64,000 bases of DNA, from positions 930,001 to 994,000 of the forward strand of contig CANLLF010000001.1 of the NCBI GenBank assembly GCA_947491935.1. Reading direction: 5' to 3'. The translations under genes and the position numbers were made by a program. The stretch's first letter is position 1. Each line of letters begins with the position of its first letter. The notes beneath the pieces are model-generated. The model was not told the origin of the DNA and searched no databases. It saw nothing but the letters and a program-made list of their open reading frames with translations. Origin of the DNA: an uncultured Roseicyclus sp. (GTDB lineage Bacteria; Pseudomonadota; Alphaproteobacteria; Rhodobacterales; Rhodobacteraceae). Of this stretch, positions 25,737 to 34,307 are shown piece after piece.

Positions 25737-27853
25737 CCTCCCACGATGAATTTCAGGATCTGAAAGCGGCGATGGACGCCGCCACGCCCGCCCCCGATGC
25801 TGCGCGGCGCGCCGATGTGCTGGCTCGCGCCCAGGCCAATTTCGAGGCCACCCAAGGATCGCTGGCCGCCGCCCGTCAAAGCTCTGTCCCCCCGGAACGC
25901 CGGGGCTTTTTCAGAGGAGCTTTTGATATGTTGATGACCAAGACAACCGGCGCGTTGACCGCCACCACCGCTCTTGTCGCCGTGGGGTTTCTATTCCTGA
26001 GCCCGCAGGGGCAGGAGCTGTTGAATGGTCCGGCACCCTTGGTGCAGGAGCCCGTGACCGGGACGTTGACCGACGACGAGATCGCCGCGGATCCGGAGCC
26101 CCTCCCCGCGCTGATCGCTGTCGAAGAAGCGCTGGAAGTCGCCCCCGAGGCTGATGCGCCGGCGCCGCCCGCGCCGTCGCCTTTGACCAGAACCACGGTG
26201 CCCTCCGCGGGCGAGGCCCGTGTGCAGGACGGTGACTTTGAAGCGCTCTCCGAAACCGGCAGTTTCGTCGGCACATTGGCGCTGGAGCAAAGCGGCGAGG
26301 CACTGGGACAGGTTTACTCTGCACCCGGCGACGGGGCCGCTCCCGGTGTCACCCAATTGGGTGCGGGTAACTCGGCGATCATCGCCACCCCGGCAGATGG
26401 CCGTATCCGGCAAGGTGGTTTTGACATCGCACCGCCGCCCGCACCCGACACAGAAGAATTCGCCAATGCCGATGACAATCCCCTGCGGGTCGTTGCCGAT
26501 GATCCCGTATCGACCTTCTCAATCGATGTGGACACCGCGTCTTATGCGCTGCTGCGCTCGACCCTGAACCGGGGGCAACTGCCTGCGCCGGAGGCCGTGC
26601 GGGTCGAGGAGATGGTGAATTACTTCCCCTATGATTACCCCGCCCCCGATGCGGATGACGTCAGCCCGTTCCGCCCCACGGTGGAGGTGTTCGCAACCCC
26701 GTGGAACCCGGACACGCAGCTGGTTCATATCGGGATCCAGGGTGAATTGCCGGCAATCGAGGATCGCCCGCCCCTGAACCTTGTGTTTCTGGTGGACACG
26801 TCCGGCTCGATGAACGAGGCCGCGAAGCTGCCGTTGCTGATCCAGTCCTTCCGGCTGATGCTGGACCGTCTGACCCCCGAGGATCAGGTCGCCATCGTGA
26901 CCTATGCGGGCAGTGCCGGTGTCGCGTTGGAACCCACCGTGGCCAGCGACACCGCCACGATCTCCGCCGCGCTGACGGCCTTGCAGGCCGGCGGGTCGAC
27001 CAATGGCGTGGGCGGCTTGCAGGCGGCCTATGATCTGGCCGCGGAGATGACGGAAGACGGTGAGGTCTCCCGCGTGCTCCTGGCCACCGATGGCGATTTC
27101 AACGTCGGCATCAGCGATCCGACGGCGCTGGAGGATTACATCGCCGAGCAGCGGGAGACCGGGATTTACCTGAGCGTTCTCGGCTTCGGGCGGGGCAATC
27201 TGCAGGACGACACGATGCAGGCGCTGGCCCAGAACGGCAACGGGACAGCTGCCTTCATCGACACGCTGCACGAGGCGCAGCGGGTACTGGTGGACCAGTT
27301 GGCAGGCGCATTGTTCCCGATTGCGGACGACCTGAAAGTGCAGGTCGAGTTCAACCCGGAGGTGATTGCCGAATACCGCCTGATCGGGTACGAGACCCGC
27401 GCGCTGGCCCGCGAGGACTTCGCCAATGACGCTGTGGATGCAGGCGAATTGGGGGCAGGCCATTCCGTGACGGCGATCTATGAGGTCACGCCCGTCGGCT
27501 CGCCTGCGCAACTGGTCGCGCCCCTGCGCTATGCCGCCGATGACGGCGCGTCGGAGACCGAATTCGGCGACGAGTTGGGCTTTATCTCGCTGCGTTGGAA
27601 AGAGCCGGGCGAGGACGAGAGCACGCTGATCGATTTCCCAATCTCCGCGACGCCGTCAGAACCCGGCACCGAGGCGCAATTCGCCGCCGCCATTGCTGGC
27701 TTCGGCCAATTGCTGCGGGGCAACGCGTTCCTGGGCGATTGGGGTTACGAGGAGGCGATTGCACTGGCCAATGCCAGCCGCGGCGATGATGAGTTTGGCT
27801 ATCGGACCGAGGCGATCCAGCTGATGCGACTGGCGCAAAGCCTCACGCAGTAA
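25733..27853 (+). CDS. von Willebrand factor A (YfbK-type) membrane protein coupled to a sigma factor
   Basis: 706 residues. A cytoplasmic N-terminus of about 65 residues is followed by one transmembrane helix (about 72-90), a Pro/Ala/Glu-rich linker, a VWF_A N-terminal domain (PVSTFSIDVDTASYALLRS), a VWA domain with an intact MIDAS DTSGSMN (about residue 355), and a C-terminal DUF3520 region. The MIDAS binds a divalent metal for protein binding. ATG overlaps the sigma gene stop. The short N-terminus in the position of a sigma-binding domain suggests the protein relays an envelope signal to the sigma factor; this is inference. Confidence 0.85.
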   Translation: MTSHDEFQDLKAAMDAATPAPDAARRADVLARAQANFEATQGSLAAARQSSVPPERRGFFRGAFDMLMTKTTGALTATTALVAVGFLFLSPQGQELLNGPAPLVQEPVTGTLTDDEIAADPEPLPALIAVEEALEVAPEADAPAPPAPSPLTRTTVPSAGEARVQDGDFEALSETGSFVGTLALEQSGEALGQVYSAPGDGAAPGVTQLGAGNSAIIATPADGRIRQGGFDIAPPPAPDTEEFANADDNPLRVVADDPVSTFSIDVDTASYALLRSTLNRGQLPAPEAVRVEEMVNYFPYDYPAPDADDVSPFRPTVEVFATPWNPDTQLVHIGIQGELPAIEDRPPLNLVFLVDTSGSMNEAAKLPLLIQSFRLMLDRLTPEDQVAIVTYAGSAGVALEPTVASDTATISAALTALQAGGSTNGVGGLQAAYDLAAEMTEDGEVSRVLLATDGDFNVGISDPTALEDYIAEQRETGIYLSVLGFGRGNLQDDTMQALAQNGNGTAAFIDTLHEAQRVLVDQLAGALFPIADDLKVQVEFNPEVIAEYRLIGYETRALAREDFANDAVDAGELGAGHSVTAIYEVTPVGSPAQLVAPLRYAADDGASETEFGDELGFISLRWKEPGEDESTLIDFPISATPSEPGTEAQFAAAIAGFGQLLRGNAFLGDWGYEEAIALANASRGDDEFGYRTEAIQLMRLAQSLTQ

Positions 27854-27864
27854 CCGTCGAATGG

Positions 27865-27895
27865 TGCCCCGGCGATCCGCGCGGTTGTCGGGGCA
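27865..27895. terminator. hairpin between convergent genes
   Basis: TGCCCCG pairs with CGGGGCA around a 17-base loop, just after the VWA stop and before the LysE stop. There is no T run, so it is a moderate terminator candidate. Confidence 0.4.
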
Positions 27896-27896
27896 A

Positions 27897-28535
27897 TCAG
27901 ATGTTGGGGCGTGTGGTGGCCAGCTTCGCGGCAAAGCCGATGAACACCACGCCCGTCACACCCTTGATCCAGCGTTGAACCGGCCCACGCCGCGCCACGT
28001 TGGTGAGCGTCGAAAAAAGCAAGACCATCGCCCCAAACCACACCGCATTCACCAACGAATGCAGCGCCACCAGAAGGAAGCTGGCCGCCACTGCTGTTTC
28101 CTCCAATGTGATGAATTGCGGGAAGGCCGCAAGATAGAACATCGAGACCTTTGGGTTGAGTGCATTGGTCAAGAACCCTTCGACAAAGGCGCGAGTCAAC
28201 GTCCGCGGGGATCGGGCCGGGGCCACTGCGGCAGATCCGTCCATCCCCCGATACGCCGCCCAGAGCGCCTTCGTCCCGATCCAGAACAGGTAGGCCGCGC
28301 CCAGATATCTCACGATGGCAAAGGCTGTCGCGGACTGGACGAGGAGGATGGAGAGACCAAGGATTGCCAGCGCCCCATGTACGTAGAACGCTGCCACGAA
28401 GCCCGCGACATTGGCAAAACCCGCCGCCCGGCCCGATGCCGGGACGGTCTTGGCGATCAGAACGCCATTGGGGCCCGGCGATATGACCAGGAGGGTCGCC
28501 ACGACGACAAAGGATAAGATCTCGGTCCAGCCCAT
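27897..28535 (-). CDS. LysE/RhtB-family amino acid exporter
   Basis: 212 residues, six hydrophobic segments. The N-terminal ISPGPNGVLI and 'FVEGFLTNALNPKVSMFYLA' are signature positions of the LysE/RhtB family. Exported substrate is unknown (lysine, homoserine or threonine are typical). Upstream 28536-28694 holds nothing recognisable. Confidence 0.92.
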   Translation of the reverse strand: MGWTEILSFVVVATLLVISPGPNGVLIAKTVPASGRAAGFANVAGFVAAFYVHGALAILGLSILLVQSATAFAIVRYLGAAYLFWIGTKALWAAYRGMDGSAAVAPARSPRTLTRAFVEGFLTNALNPKVSMFYLAAFPQFITLEETAVAASFLLVALHSLVNAVWFGAMVLLFSTLTNVARRGPVQRWIKGVTGVVFIGFAAKLATTRPNI

Positions 28536-28694
28536 GGTAGCGCATCTCCCCGTGGCTTGCCCCGAGATGACAGCGAAATCGGGCCATGCGCAAGAGGTGT
28601 CAAAGGCGCGCCCAGATGGGAACGCTTAGGGTAAAAACTTGGGAGGAGGCTGGCCTTTCGGGACATTTGCGTTGCAAATACCCTGTCGGCCGAC

Positions 28695-28715
28695 GCGCTT
28701 TTCCATGAAAAGCGC
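28695..28715 (-). terminator. perfect hairpin abutting the duplicated tRNA 3' end
   Basis: Nine-base stem GCGCTTTTC/GAAAAGCGC with a 3-base loop. On the minus strand it directly follows the displaced tRNA-Ala 3' fragment. It looks like the original terminator of the tRNA gene. Confidence 0.6.
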
Positions 28716-28748
28716 TTGGTGGAGCCTAGCGGGATCGAACCGCTGACC
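28716..28748 (-). repeat. 33-bp duplicate of the tRNA-Ala 3' end (att-like)
   Basis: Identical over 33 bases to 28829-28861, the T-arm, acceptor 3' strand and CCA of tRNA-Ala. Beyond it the match stops abruptly, and the 80 bases between the copies do not resemble tRNA. This is the pattern left when an integrative element inserts at a tRNA 3' end. Confidence 0.75.
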
Positions 28749-28829
28749 CCAGCGCGTTTCGCAGAAACCGCAAGGGGCATGCGCGTACCGTATCGCACGC
28801 CGTGTAAGACAACCGTAACGCTGGGTTAT

Positions 28830-28905
28830 TGGTGGAGCCTAGCGGGATCGAACCGCTGACCTCCTGCATGCCATGCAGGCGCTCTCCCAGCTGAGCTAAG
28901 GCCCC
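28830..28905 (-). tRNA. tRNA-Ala (anticodon GGC)
   Basis: 76 nucleotides with CCA encoded. Acceptor GGGGCCT pairs with AGGCTCC (one G-T pair), D-arm GCTCAGCTGGGAGAGC, anticodon stem CCTGC/GCAGG with loop ATGGCAT giving GGC at 34-36, and T-loop GGTTCGATCCC. It reads GCC codons, abundant in this genome. The 3' end is duplicated downstream. Confidence 0.97.
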
Positions 28906-28994
28906 ATAAGGTGGGGGCGGTTTAAGACCGGCTCCGCGCCCTTGCAAGCGAAAAATCCCGCTTGTCGGCGCGTCGTTCGGCCCCGCCCCCGCCG

Positions 28995-29333
28995 TTAGTC
29001 GTCGCTGTCATCCGATGCGACGTCGGCGATGTCGTCAAGTGCGACGGTATCATCGTCATCATCGTCCAGCACATCGTCGTCGGGGATATCGGCGTCATCA
29101 TCGTCGTCGATATCGATATCGTCGTCGAGGACCAGATCTTCTTCCTCGGCCTCGGCTTCCTTGGCTTTTGTGGCGGCCTTGTCGGCCACCAGGCTTTGCG
29201 CCCCGCCCTTGCCGGTCTCTAGCACAACGACTTCACCCGTATAGGGGCTGACGATGGGGCTTGCGCCCAGATCGTAGAAGCGTTTTCCGGTTGTGGGACA
29301 GACGCGCTTAACGCCCCATTCCTCTTTGGGCAT
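28995..29333 (-). CDS. FYDLN_acid (TIGR02300) protein
   Basis: 112 residues from ATG 29333. KEEWGVKRVCPTTGKRFYDL followed by SPIVSPYTGE is the conserved head. It lacks the second Asn of the usual FYDLN (FYDLG). The second half is extremely acidic with runs of Asp. The family is common in alphaproteobacteria, has a partial zinc-ribbon look (single CP..) and no known function. Divergent from the YgjP-like gene. Confidence 0.88.
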   Translation of the reverse strand: MPKEEWGVKRVCPTTGKRFYDLGASPIVSPYTGEVVVLETGKGGAQSLVADKAATKAKEAEAEEEDLVLDDDIDIDDDDDADIPDDDVLDDDDDDTVALDDIADVASDDSDD

Positions 29334-29444
29334 GACACCCCCTTCAATCATCGGTATCGCGGGAAGCGGACCTCTGCCATAGTGGCGGAAGAGTGTCAAA
29401 GCCTTTCCGGGCCTTCGCGCTGCACTGTATTTCGGAGGTGGTAT

Positions 29445-30170
29445 TTGGCCACGCGTCCGCCTGTTTCACCCCCCGGGACCCGCCATGTCCTGCCCGGCGA
29501 TCCGCCGGTGGAGGTGACGTTGCGCCGAAACGCGCGCGCCAAGCGATTCTCGCTGCGGGTGAGCCGTGCCGATGGGCGCGTGTCGCTGAGCCTGCCGACA
29601 TGGGCGCCCGAGGCCGAGGCGCTGGCCTTCCTGCGCGCCCGCGAGGATTGGCTGCGCAGCCATCTAGCGACCGCCCCAGCCCGCGTGGAGGCAGGGATCG
29701 GGGTTGATCTGCCCGTCTGCGGGATACCGCGCGCCGTGGTGGCGGGGACGGGCCGGTCCGCCCGCTTCGAGGAGGGCGAGTTGCGCGTGCCCCCCGGCCC
29801 AAGGGAAGGGCCACGCCTGAAAGCCCTCCTGACGGCAATGGCAAGGGACCGTCTCAGCGCGGCCGTGGCGCGCTACGCGGAGGCGGTGGGGCGAGATTAC
29901 GGGCAGATCACCTTGCGCGATCCGCGCTCGCGCTGGGGCAGCTGCTCCTCGCGCGGGGACCTGATGTTTTCGTGGCGTCTGATCATGGCCCCCCCGGACG
30001 TGCTGGATTACGTCGTCGCCCACGAGGTCGCGCATCTGGTGGAAATGAACCATTCCGCGCGCTTCTGGGCGCTGTGCCGCAAGCTTTGCCCGAAGACGGA
30101 TACCCACCGCGCGTGGATGAAAACCAATGGCCCGGCACTTCTGGCCTGGCGGTTCGAGGCGGGGGCATAG
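29445..30170 (+). CDS. YgjP-like (DUF45) metallopeptidase
   Basis: 241 residues from TTG 29445, which follows CGGAGG; the upstream frame has no ribosome site. Zinc site HEVAHLVEMNHSARFW (HExxH plus a distal His) near residue 200, preceded by RSRWGSCSS, the standard YgjP/DUF45 order. Cytoplasmic; substrate unknown, though relatives resemble SprT and M48 peptidases. Confidence 0.9.
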   Translation: MATRPPVSPPGTRHVLPGDPPVEVTLRRNARAKRFSLRVSRADGRVSLSLPTWAPEAEALAFLRAREDWLRSHLATAPARVEAGIGVDLPVCGIPRAVVAGTGRSARFEEGELRVPPGPREGPRLKALLTAMARDRLSAAVARYAEAVGRDYGQITLRDPRSRWGSCSSRGDLMFSWRLIMAPPDVLDYVVAHEVAHLVEMNHSARFWALCRKLCPKTDTHRAWMKTNGPALLAWRFEAGA

Positions 30171-30174
30171 ATCG

Positions 30175-30828
30175 ATGCTTATGAACCCACGTCCGACGGA
30201 AACCGGCGCGGCCGTCGCCCATGACAGGGTCTACCGCGCGCTGCGATCCCGGATCATGCATGGGGAGGTGGAGCCAGGCCAGGCGATGACACTCCGCGGC
30301 TTGGGCCGGGAATTCGGCGTATCGATGACACCCGCCCGGGAAGCGGTGCGCAGGCTGGTCAGCGAAGGGGCTCTGTTCCTGTCGACCTCTGGCCGTGTTT
30401 CCACGCCGGAATTGTCGAATGAACGGATCGAGGAATTGGCCGCCATCCGCGCCCTGCTCGAGCCCGAGCTTGCGTCCCGCGCCTTGCCGCGCGCCCACCC
30501 GGCCCTGATTGAACGGATGGAGGCGATCAACGGCCAAGTCGCACTGGTGATCGCGAAACGCGATGCCGTGGGCTACATCCGCACCAACCTCGAATTCCAC
30601 CGCACGCTCTACCTCCGCGCCCAGGCCCCGGCGATGCTGGCGCTGGCCGAGACGGTCTGGCTGCAATTGGGGCCCACGATGCGCGCCCTCTACGGACGTT
30701 TGGGTCGCACGGAATCGCCGCCCCACCACCGGTTGATCCTGGCCGCTCTGAAGGCCGGCGACGAGCCGGGGCTGCGCCTGGCGCTTCGTGCGGATGTCAC
30801 GCAAGGCCTCAGGCTCTTGGTGAACTAA
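30175..30828 (+). CDS. GntR-family (FadR subfamily) transcriptional regulator
   Basis: 217 residues from ATG 30175 (30181 also possible). The winged helix reads RVYRALRSRIMHGEVEPGQ then LGREFGVSMTPAREAVRRL. The C-terminal FCD-type helical domain contains the metal-site residues in NLEFHRTLY. Starts four bases after the YgjP-like stop. FCD regulators often sense carboxylates, so it is one candidate for the TGTGATCACA operators, without direct evidence. Confidence 0.9.
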   Translation: MLMNPRPTETGAAVAHDRVYRALRSRIMHGEVEPGQAMTLRGLGREFGVSMTPAREAVRRLVSEGALFLSTSGRVSTPELSNERIEELAAIRALLEPELASRALPRAHPALIERMEAINGQVALVIAKRDAVGYIRTNLEFHRTLYLRAQAPAMLALAETVWLQLGPTMRALYGRLGRTESPPHHRLILAALKAGDEPGLRLALRADVTQGLRLLVN

Positions 30829-31224
30829 GGCCGTTGCGCCGCGCTTGCGCGCGTCGCCCGGGGGGCCTCGCTCGCCTTCTGCTCCCTCGGCCCCGGCGTC
30901 CGGTCTGCGAGGTGTTGATCAATCGCACTCGAGGTAAAGGGGGCGCCGCCCCCACGCGGCCAAAGCCGCATTCCCCCGGAGTTTCTTGGCCAAGATGAAA
31001 GGAGCAGCCACCCGCCTAGGCCCGAGCTACCTTTCAGCTTGGAAGAAAAACTCCCGCCGGAGGCATCCTCGCTATGAGAAGCTGGGCCGTTGGACATTGG
31101 CAAGGACGACCTGCAACACGCGCCCACGCCCGAAGCCCCAGAGGGGCGAGGGCGCCGGGTCCGGCGAGGAAAGACGCCGCAGGCGTTGTCCGAGACGGAG
31201 ATGCGAAAGCCTCTGGTCTATCGA
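30829..31224. other. intergenic region with inverted GC-rich repeats
   Basis: No credible gene. It holds a type A repeat at 30937-31000 (reading TTTCATCTTGGCCAAGAAAC on the minus strand) and a diverged copy in the opposite direction near 31035-31070. A weak stem ACGCC/GGCGT followed by CTTT on the minus strand near 31170-31185 may terminate lpd. Confidence 0.55.
30937..31000 (-). repeat. intergenic GC-rich repeat, type A copy 1
   Basis: On the minus strand: TTTCATCTTGGCC, CTCCGGGGG, spacer, then GGGGGCGGCGCCCCC. Same order as the copies at 55114 and 59370. Confidence 0.75.
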
Positions 31225-32613
31225 TCAGGCGTGGATCGCGCCGTCTCCGCAGGCGAGAGCCGCTTCGCGCACGGCTTCGGAATAGGTGGGGTGGGCGTGG
31301 CATGTCATGGCGAGATCCTGTGCGGAGGCCCCGAATTCCATCGCCACGCAGATCTCGTGGATCAGGTCGCCCGCCATCGGCCCAATGATATGCGCGCCGA
31401 GAATCCGGTCGGTCTCCTTGTCGGCGAGGATCTTCACAAACCCGTCGCCCGCGAAGTTCGCCTTGGCGCGGCCGTTGCCCATGAAGGAGAACTTGCCGAC
31501 CTTGTAGGCGCGACCCGACTCTTTCAGGCTCTCTTCGGTCTCACCCACATTCGACACTTCCGGATGGGTGTAGATCACGCCGGGAATGACCCCGTAATTC
31601 ACATGCCCATGCTTGCCGGCCACCACTTCGGCCGCCGCCATCCCTTCATCCTCGGCCTTGTGCGCCAGCATCGGGCCCTTGATCGCGTCACCGATGGCCA
31701 GAACACCGTCGACATTGGTGTGGTACTGCCCGTCCACCTCGATCTGGCCGCGATCGGACATCTTCACACCCAACTCTTCAAGCCCCAGCCCATCCGTGTA
31801 GGGCTTGCGGCCGGTGGCTACCAAGACAACATCGGCGTCGGTCACAACTTCGCTGTCATCCTTGCGGAGCTTGTAGGTCACCTTGGCCTTGGTCTTGGTC
31901 GCATCCACTTTCTGAACCGCCGCCCCGAGCACGAAGCTGAGACCCTGCTTCTTCAGGGTCCGCTGGAAGACCTTGGAGATCTCCGCATCCATACCCGGCG
32001 TGATGTGATCCAGAAATTCGATCACCTCCACCTGGCTGCCCAGACGCGCATAGACCGAGCCAAGCTCCAGCCCGATCACACCGGCCCCGATCACAACCAT
32101 CTTCTTGGGCACTTTCGGCAGGCTCAGCGCGCCTTCGCTGTCGACGACGACCTTCTGGTCGATCTCGATCCCCGGCAGGCTAGACGGCTCGGACCCGCTG
32201 GCCACGATGATGTGCTTGGCCTCGTGCACCTCGTCACCGACCTTGACCTTGCCCTTCTCGGGGATGGAGCCCCAGCCCTTCAGCCAGTCGATCTTGTTCT
32301 TCTTGAACAGAAATTCGATACCCTTGGTGTTCTGGCCAATGACGTCGTCCTTGTAGGCCTGCATCTGCGGCCAGTCGACCGAGGGGCTTTTCCCCTTCAG
32401 CCCCATCTTCGCAAAGTTGTGCTCGGCCTCGTGCAGCTGATGGCTGGCATGCAGCAGCGCCTTGGACGGGATACACCCGATATTCAGGCAGGTGCCGCCG
32501 AGTGTCTCGCGCCCCTCCACACAGGCCGTCTTCAGGCCCAGTTGCGCACAGCGGATGGCGCAGACATAGCCGCCTGGGCCGGAGCCGATTACGATAACGT
32601 CATAGCTGGACAT
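31225..32613 (-). CDS. lpd: dihydrolipoyl dehydrogenase (E3)
   Basis: 462 residues. FAD motif [18 protein letters not shown], redox disulfide [21 protein letters not shown] motif [20 protein letters not shown], and catalytic His in [10 protein letters not shown]. It reoxidises lipoamide of 2-oxoglutarate dehydrogenase. Last enzyme gene downstream of sucAB on the same strand, separated from sucB by three small genes. Confidence 0.97.
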   Translation of the reverse strand: MSSYDVIVIGSGPGGYVCAIRCAQLGLKTACVEGRETLGGTCLNIGCIPSKALLHASHQLHEAEHNFAKMGLKGKSPSVDWPQMQAYKDDVIGQNTKGIEFLFKKNKIDWLKGWGSIPEKGKVKVGDEVHEAKHIIVASGSEPSSLPGIEIDQKVVVDSEGALSLPKVPKKMVVIGAGVIGLELGSVYARLGSQVEVIEFLDHITPGMDAEISKVFQRTLKKQGLSFVLGAAVQKVDATKTKAKVTYKLRKDDSEVVTDADVVLVATGRKPYTDGLGLEELGVKMSDRGQIEVDGQYHTNVDGVLAIGDAIKGPMLAHKAEDEGMAAAEVVAGKHGHVNYGVIPGVIYTHPEVSNVGETEESLKESGRAYKVGKFSFMGNGRAKANFAGDGFVKILADKETDRILGAHIIGPMAGDLIHEICVAMEFGASAQDLAMTCHAHPTYSEAVREAALACGDGAIHA

Positions 32614-32756
32614 GGAGCCTCCAAACGGGTCGTGCAGTCAGGTGTGGCGTGGGCACAGACGCCTGTGCCGTGCCCACGCTTGCGCGTCTCTAGCATGGTT
32701 GCAACGTCTTATTTCACCGCGCGCAAGGTCGCAGGGTTTCGGCGGGTCCAGGCCTC

Positions 32757-33167
32757 TTAGAGGAGCGCCGACGCCACAATCACGAACGTGGCCACAAACC
32801 CCGCCGCCCAAACAAGCGAGCGCCACGGTGTCCAGCCAAAAGCGTAACATGGCACGTAGAGGATGCGGGCCGCGAGGTAGATCCAAGCGCAGGTGGCCGT
32901 CAGCGCATTTGCCTGCCCCGACAGCGTGACGACGACCACGGCGATCGTGAACAGGATCAGACCCTCGAAGTGGTTGTTCATCGCCCGGTAGAGGCGCGCG
33001 GTGCGGGGGCTGAGTTGCTCTTCCATACTGCCGCCCATTCGGGCGCGGTCCCGCGGCGACAGAGTCTTGCCCGTTCCCAGTTCGAGATTGGCCGGAACCG
33101 CCATCAGCGTGAACTGGGCAAACTGCAAAATCGCCGCAAGGGCGAGGGCGGTGAGTTCAGGTGTCAT
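32757..33167 (-). CDS. MAPEG-family membrane protein
   Basis: 136 residues from ATG 33167 (the longer frame adds a polar head). Four hydrophobic segments. 'LYRAMNNHFEGLILFTIAVV' carries the conserved Arg/Asn/His/Glu signature of the MAPEG (membrane-associated eicosanoid and glutathione) family, and ARILYVPCYAFG is typical of the bacterial subfamily. Function in bacteria is uncertain. Confidence 0.88.
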   Translation of the reverse strand: MTPELTALALAAILQFAQFTLMAVPANLELGTGKTLSPRDRARMGGSMEEQLSPRTARLYRAMNNHFEGLILFTIAVVVVTLSGQANALTATCAWIYLAARILYVPCYAFGWTPWRSLVWAAGFVATFVIVASALL

Positions 33168-33228
33168 GAGCAGGGTCCGCAGCGAAAGGGAAAACGCTGC
33201 GAACAATGTGTTGCACTCTGCCGGGCGG

Positions 33229-33759
33229 TCAACTCGCGTCGTCGGCGGCGAAACTCAGGGCGGCGCCGTTGATGCAATGGAGCATATCATCCTGAACCTG
33301 CAACAGGTGCCCCAGATGGCTGCCACAGCGGCGGCAATGCACTTCCGTGACCTGACGCACTTCGTTGATTTCCTCGGCCTCGGACATGGCAGCGGGCCAT
33401 TCGTCGATGCCCAGAAGAACGCTGTCGGGCCGTGCGTGGTAATAGAACACCCAGCCGATGAAGCGCACCGTCTTCTGGTCGCTGTCATAGATGGTCAGGT
33501 CGCAGCCCTTGCAATGGTAGTGGCCGGCAGCCTCCTCTTCCCAATAGGCGGATGAAAAGCGCGGCTCCGTCCCGAATTCCCGCATGATGCGGTATTCGTC
33601 TTCGCTCAGGCGCGCGCGCCATTCCTCTTCGGTGCGCGTGACCTCATAGGCGAAGTCCTCGCTTCCGGGGGCCTCGGTATGGGCGTGAGCCATCGGGGCG
33701 GCCAGCGCCGTGGCGGCAGCGGTCCCGAGAAAGGCTCGCCGGTTTGGGTGTTCAGTCAT
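33229..33759 (-). CDS. Tat-exported MsrB-like methionine sulfoxide reductase
   Basis: 176 residues from ATG 33759 after AGGAGA. A twin-arginine signal NRRAFLGTAAATALAA ends near AHA. The mature part has zinc pairs CKGC and CRRCGSHLGH and the catalytic position in LHCINGAALSF, matching MsrB. The substrate loop normally reading GWPSF is replaced (FIGWVFYYHARPDS), so the substrate may not be free methionine-R-sulfoxide in standard form. Probably periplasmic repair. Confidence 0.8.
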   Translation of the reverse strand: MTEHPNRRAFLGTAAATALAAPMAHAHTEAPGSEDFAYEVTRTEEEWRARLSEDEYRIMREFGTEPRFSSAYWEEEAAGHYHCKGCDLTIYDSDQKTVRFIGWVFYYHARPDSVLLGIDEWPAAMSEAEEINEVRQVTEVHCRRCGSHLGHLLQVQDDMLHCINGAALSFAADDAS

Positions 33760-33851
33760 GGGCGTGTCTCCTTGTCCTGGGGGCAAGGTGACACGCGGGG
33801 GCAATCACTGGGAAAACACGAGGGCGAGAGGTGCCGGGGATGTGAGAAGTC

Positions 33852-34292
33852 CTACGAAATGCGCTTATCTGGATTCCGACGCCGCGATATCAATAACCAA
33901 CTCGCAGAGGCGAAAAGCAGAGCTGCACAAATTGCATACAAAGTCAGTCCAAATGCCCCAAGCAGTGCACCTGCACCGCTGCCAATCAAGATAATGACCC
34001 GCATCCAGCCGTCAAAAGTTCGTCGCGAAAAGAGGATTACCACGAACGAGATGATACCGGCTGGAATCAATGGGAGGAAAATAGTTAGCATAAAGCCGGC
34101 TTGGATGGCGCCCGAAACATCTGATCCCAGCAACCCGCACCGATATGGCGAGAAACCACCGTCCGGCAGCAGGCAGAATGCTGCCTCATACCCAGCCGAG
34201 ATTAGGATCGTTGAAGAAAAGGCAAAGAGTGCGTGCAAAACAGTGTGGAGCAGCAAACCAAAGGTTTTTGAGATGAGGTCCGTCCGCTCCAC
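33852..34292 (-). CDS. hypothetical four-helix membrane protein
   Basis: 146 residues starting at GTG 34292. About four hydrophobic segments, two Cys in the first loop (FCLLPDGG and YRCGLLG). Base composition is visibly less GC-rich than its neighbours, which suggests later arrival. It begins 15 bases after sucB. No family recognised. Confidence 0.55.
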   Translation of the reverse strand: MERTDLISKTFGLLLHTVLHALFAFSSTILISAGYEAAFCLLPDGGFSPYRCGLLGSDVSGAIQAGFMLTIFLPLIPAGIISFVVILFSRRTFDGWMRVIILIGSGAGALLGAFGLTLYAICAALLFASASWLLISRRRNPDKRIS

Positions 34293-34307
34293 TTCTGTTG
34301 CTACCTA

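Noticed and set aside
28716-28748. second tRNA-Ala gene
   Set aside because: Only the 3' 33 bases match; acceptor 5', D-arm and anticodon arms are absent.
29000-29150. GAC/GAT microsatellite on the plus strand
   Set aside because: It encodes the Asp runs of the FYDLN_acid protein, a known property of the family.
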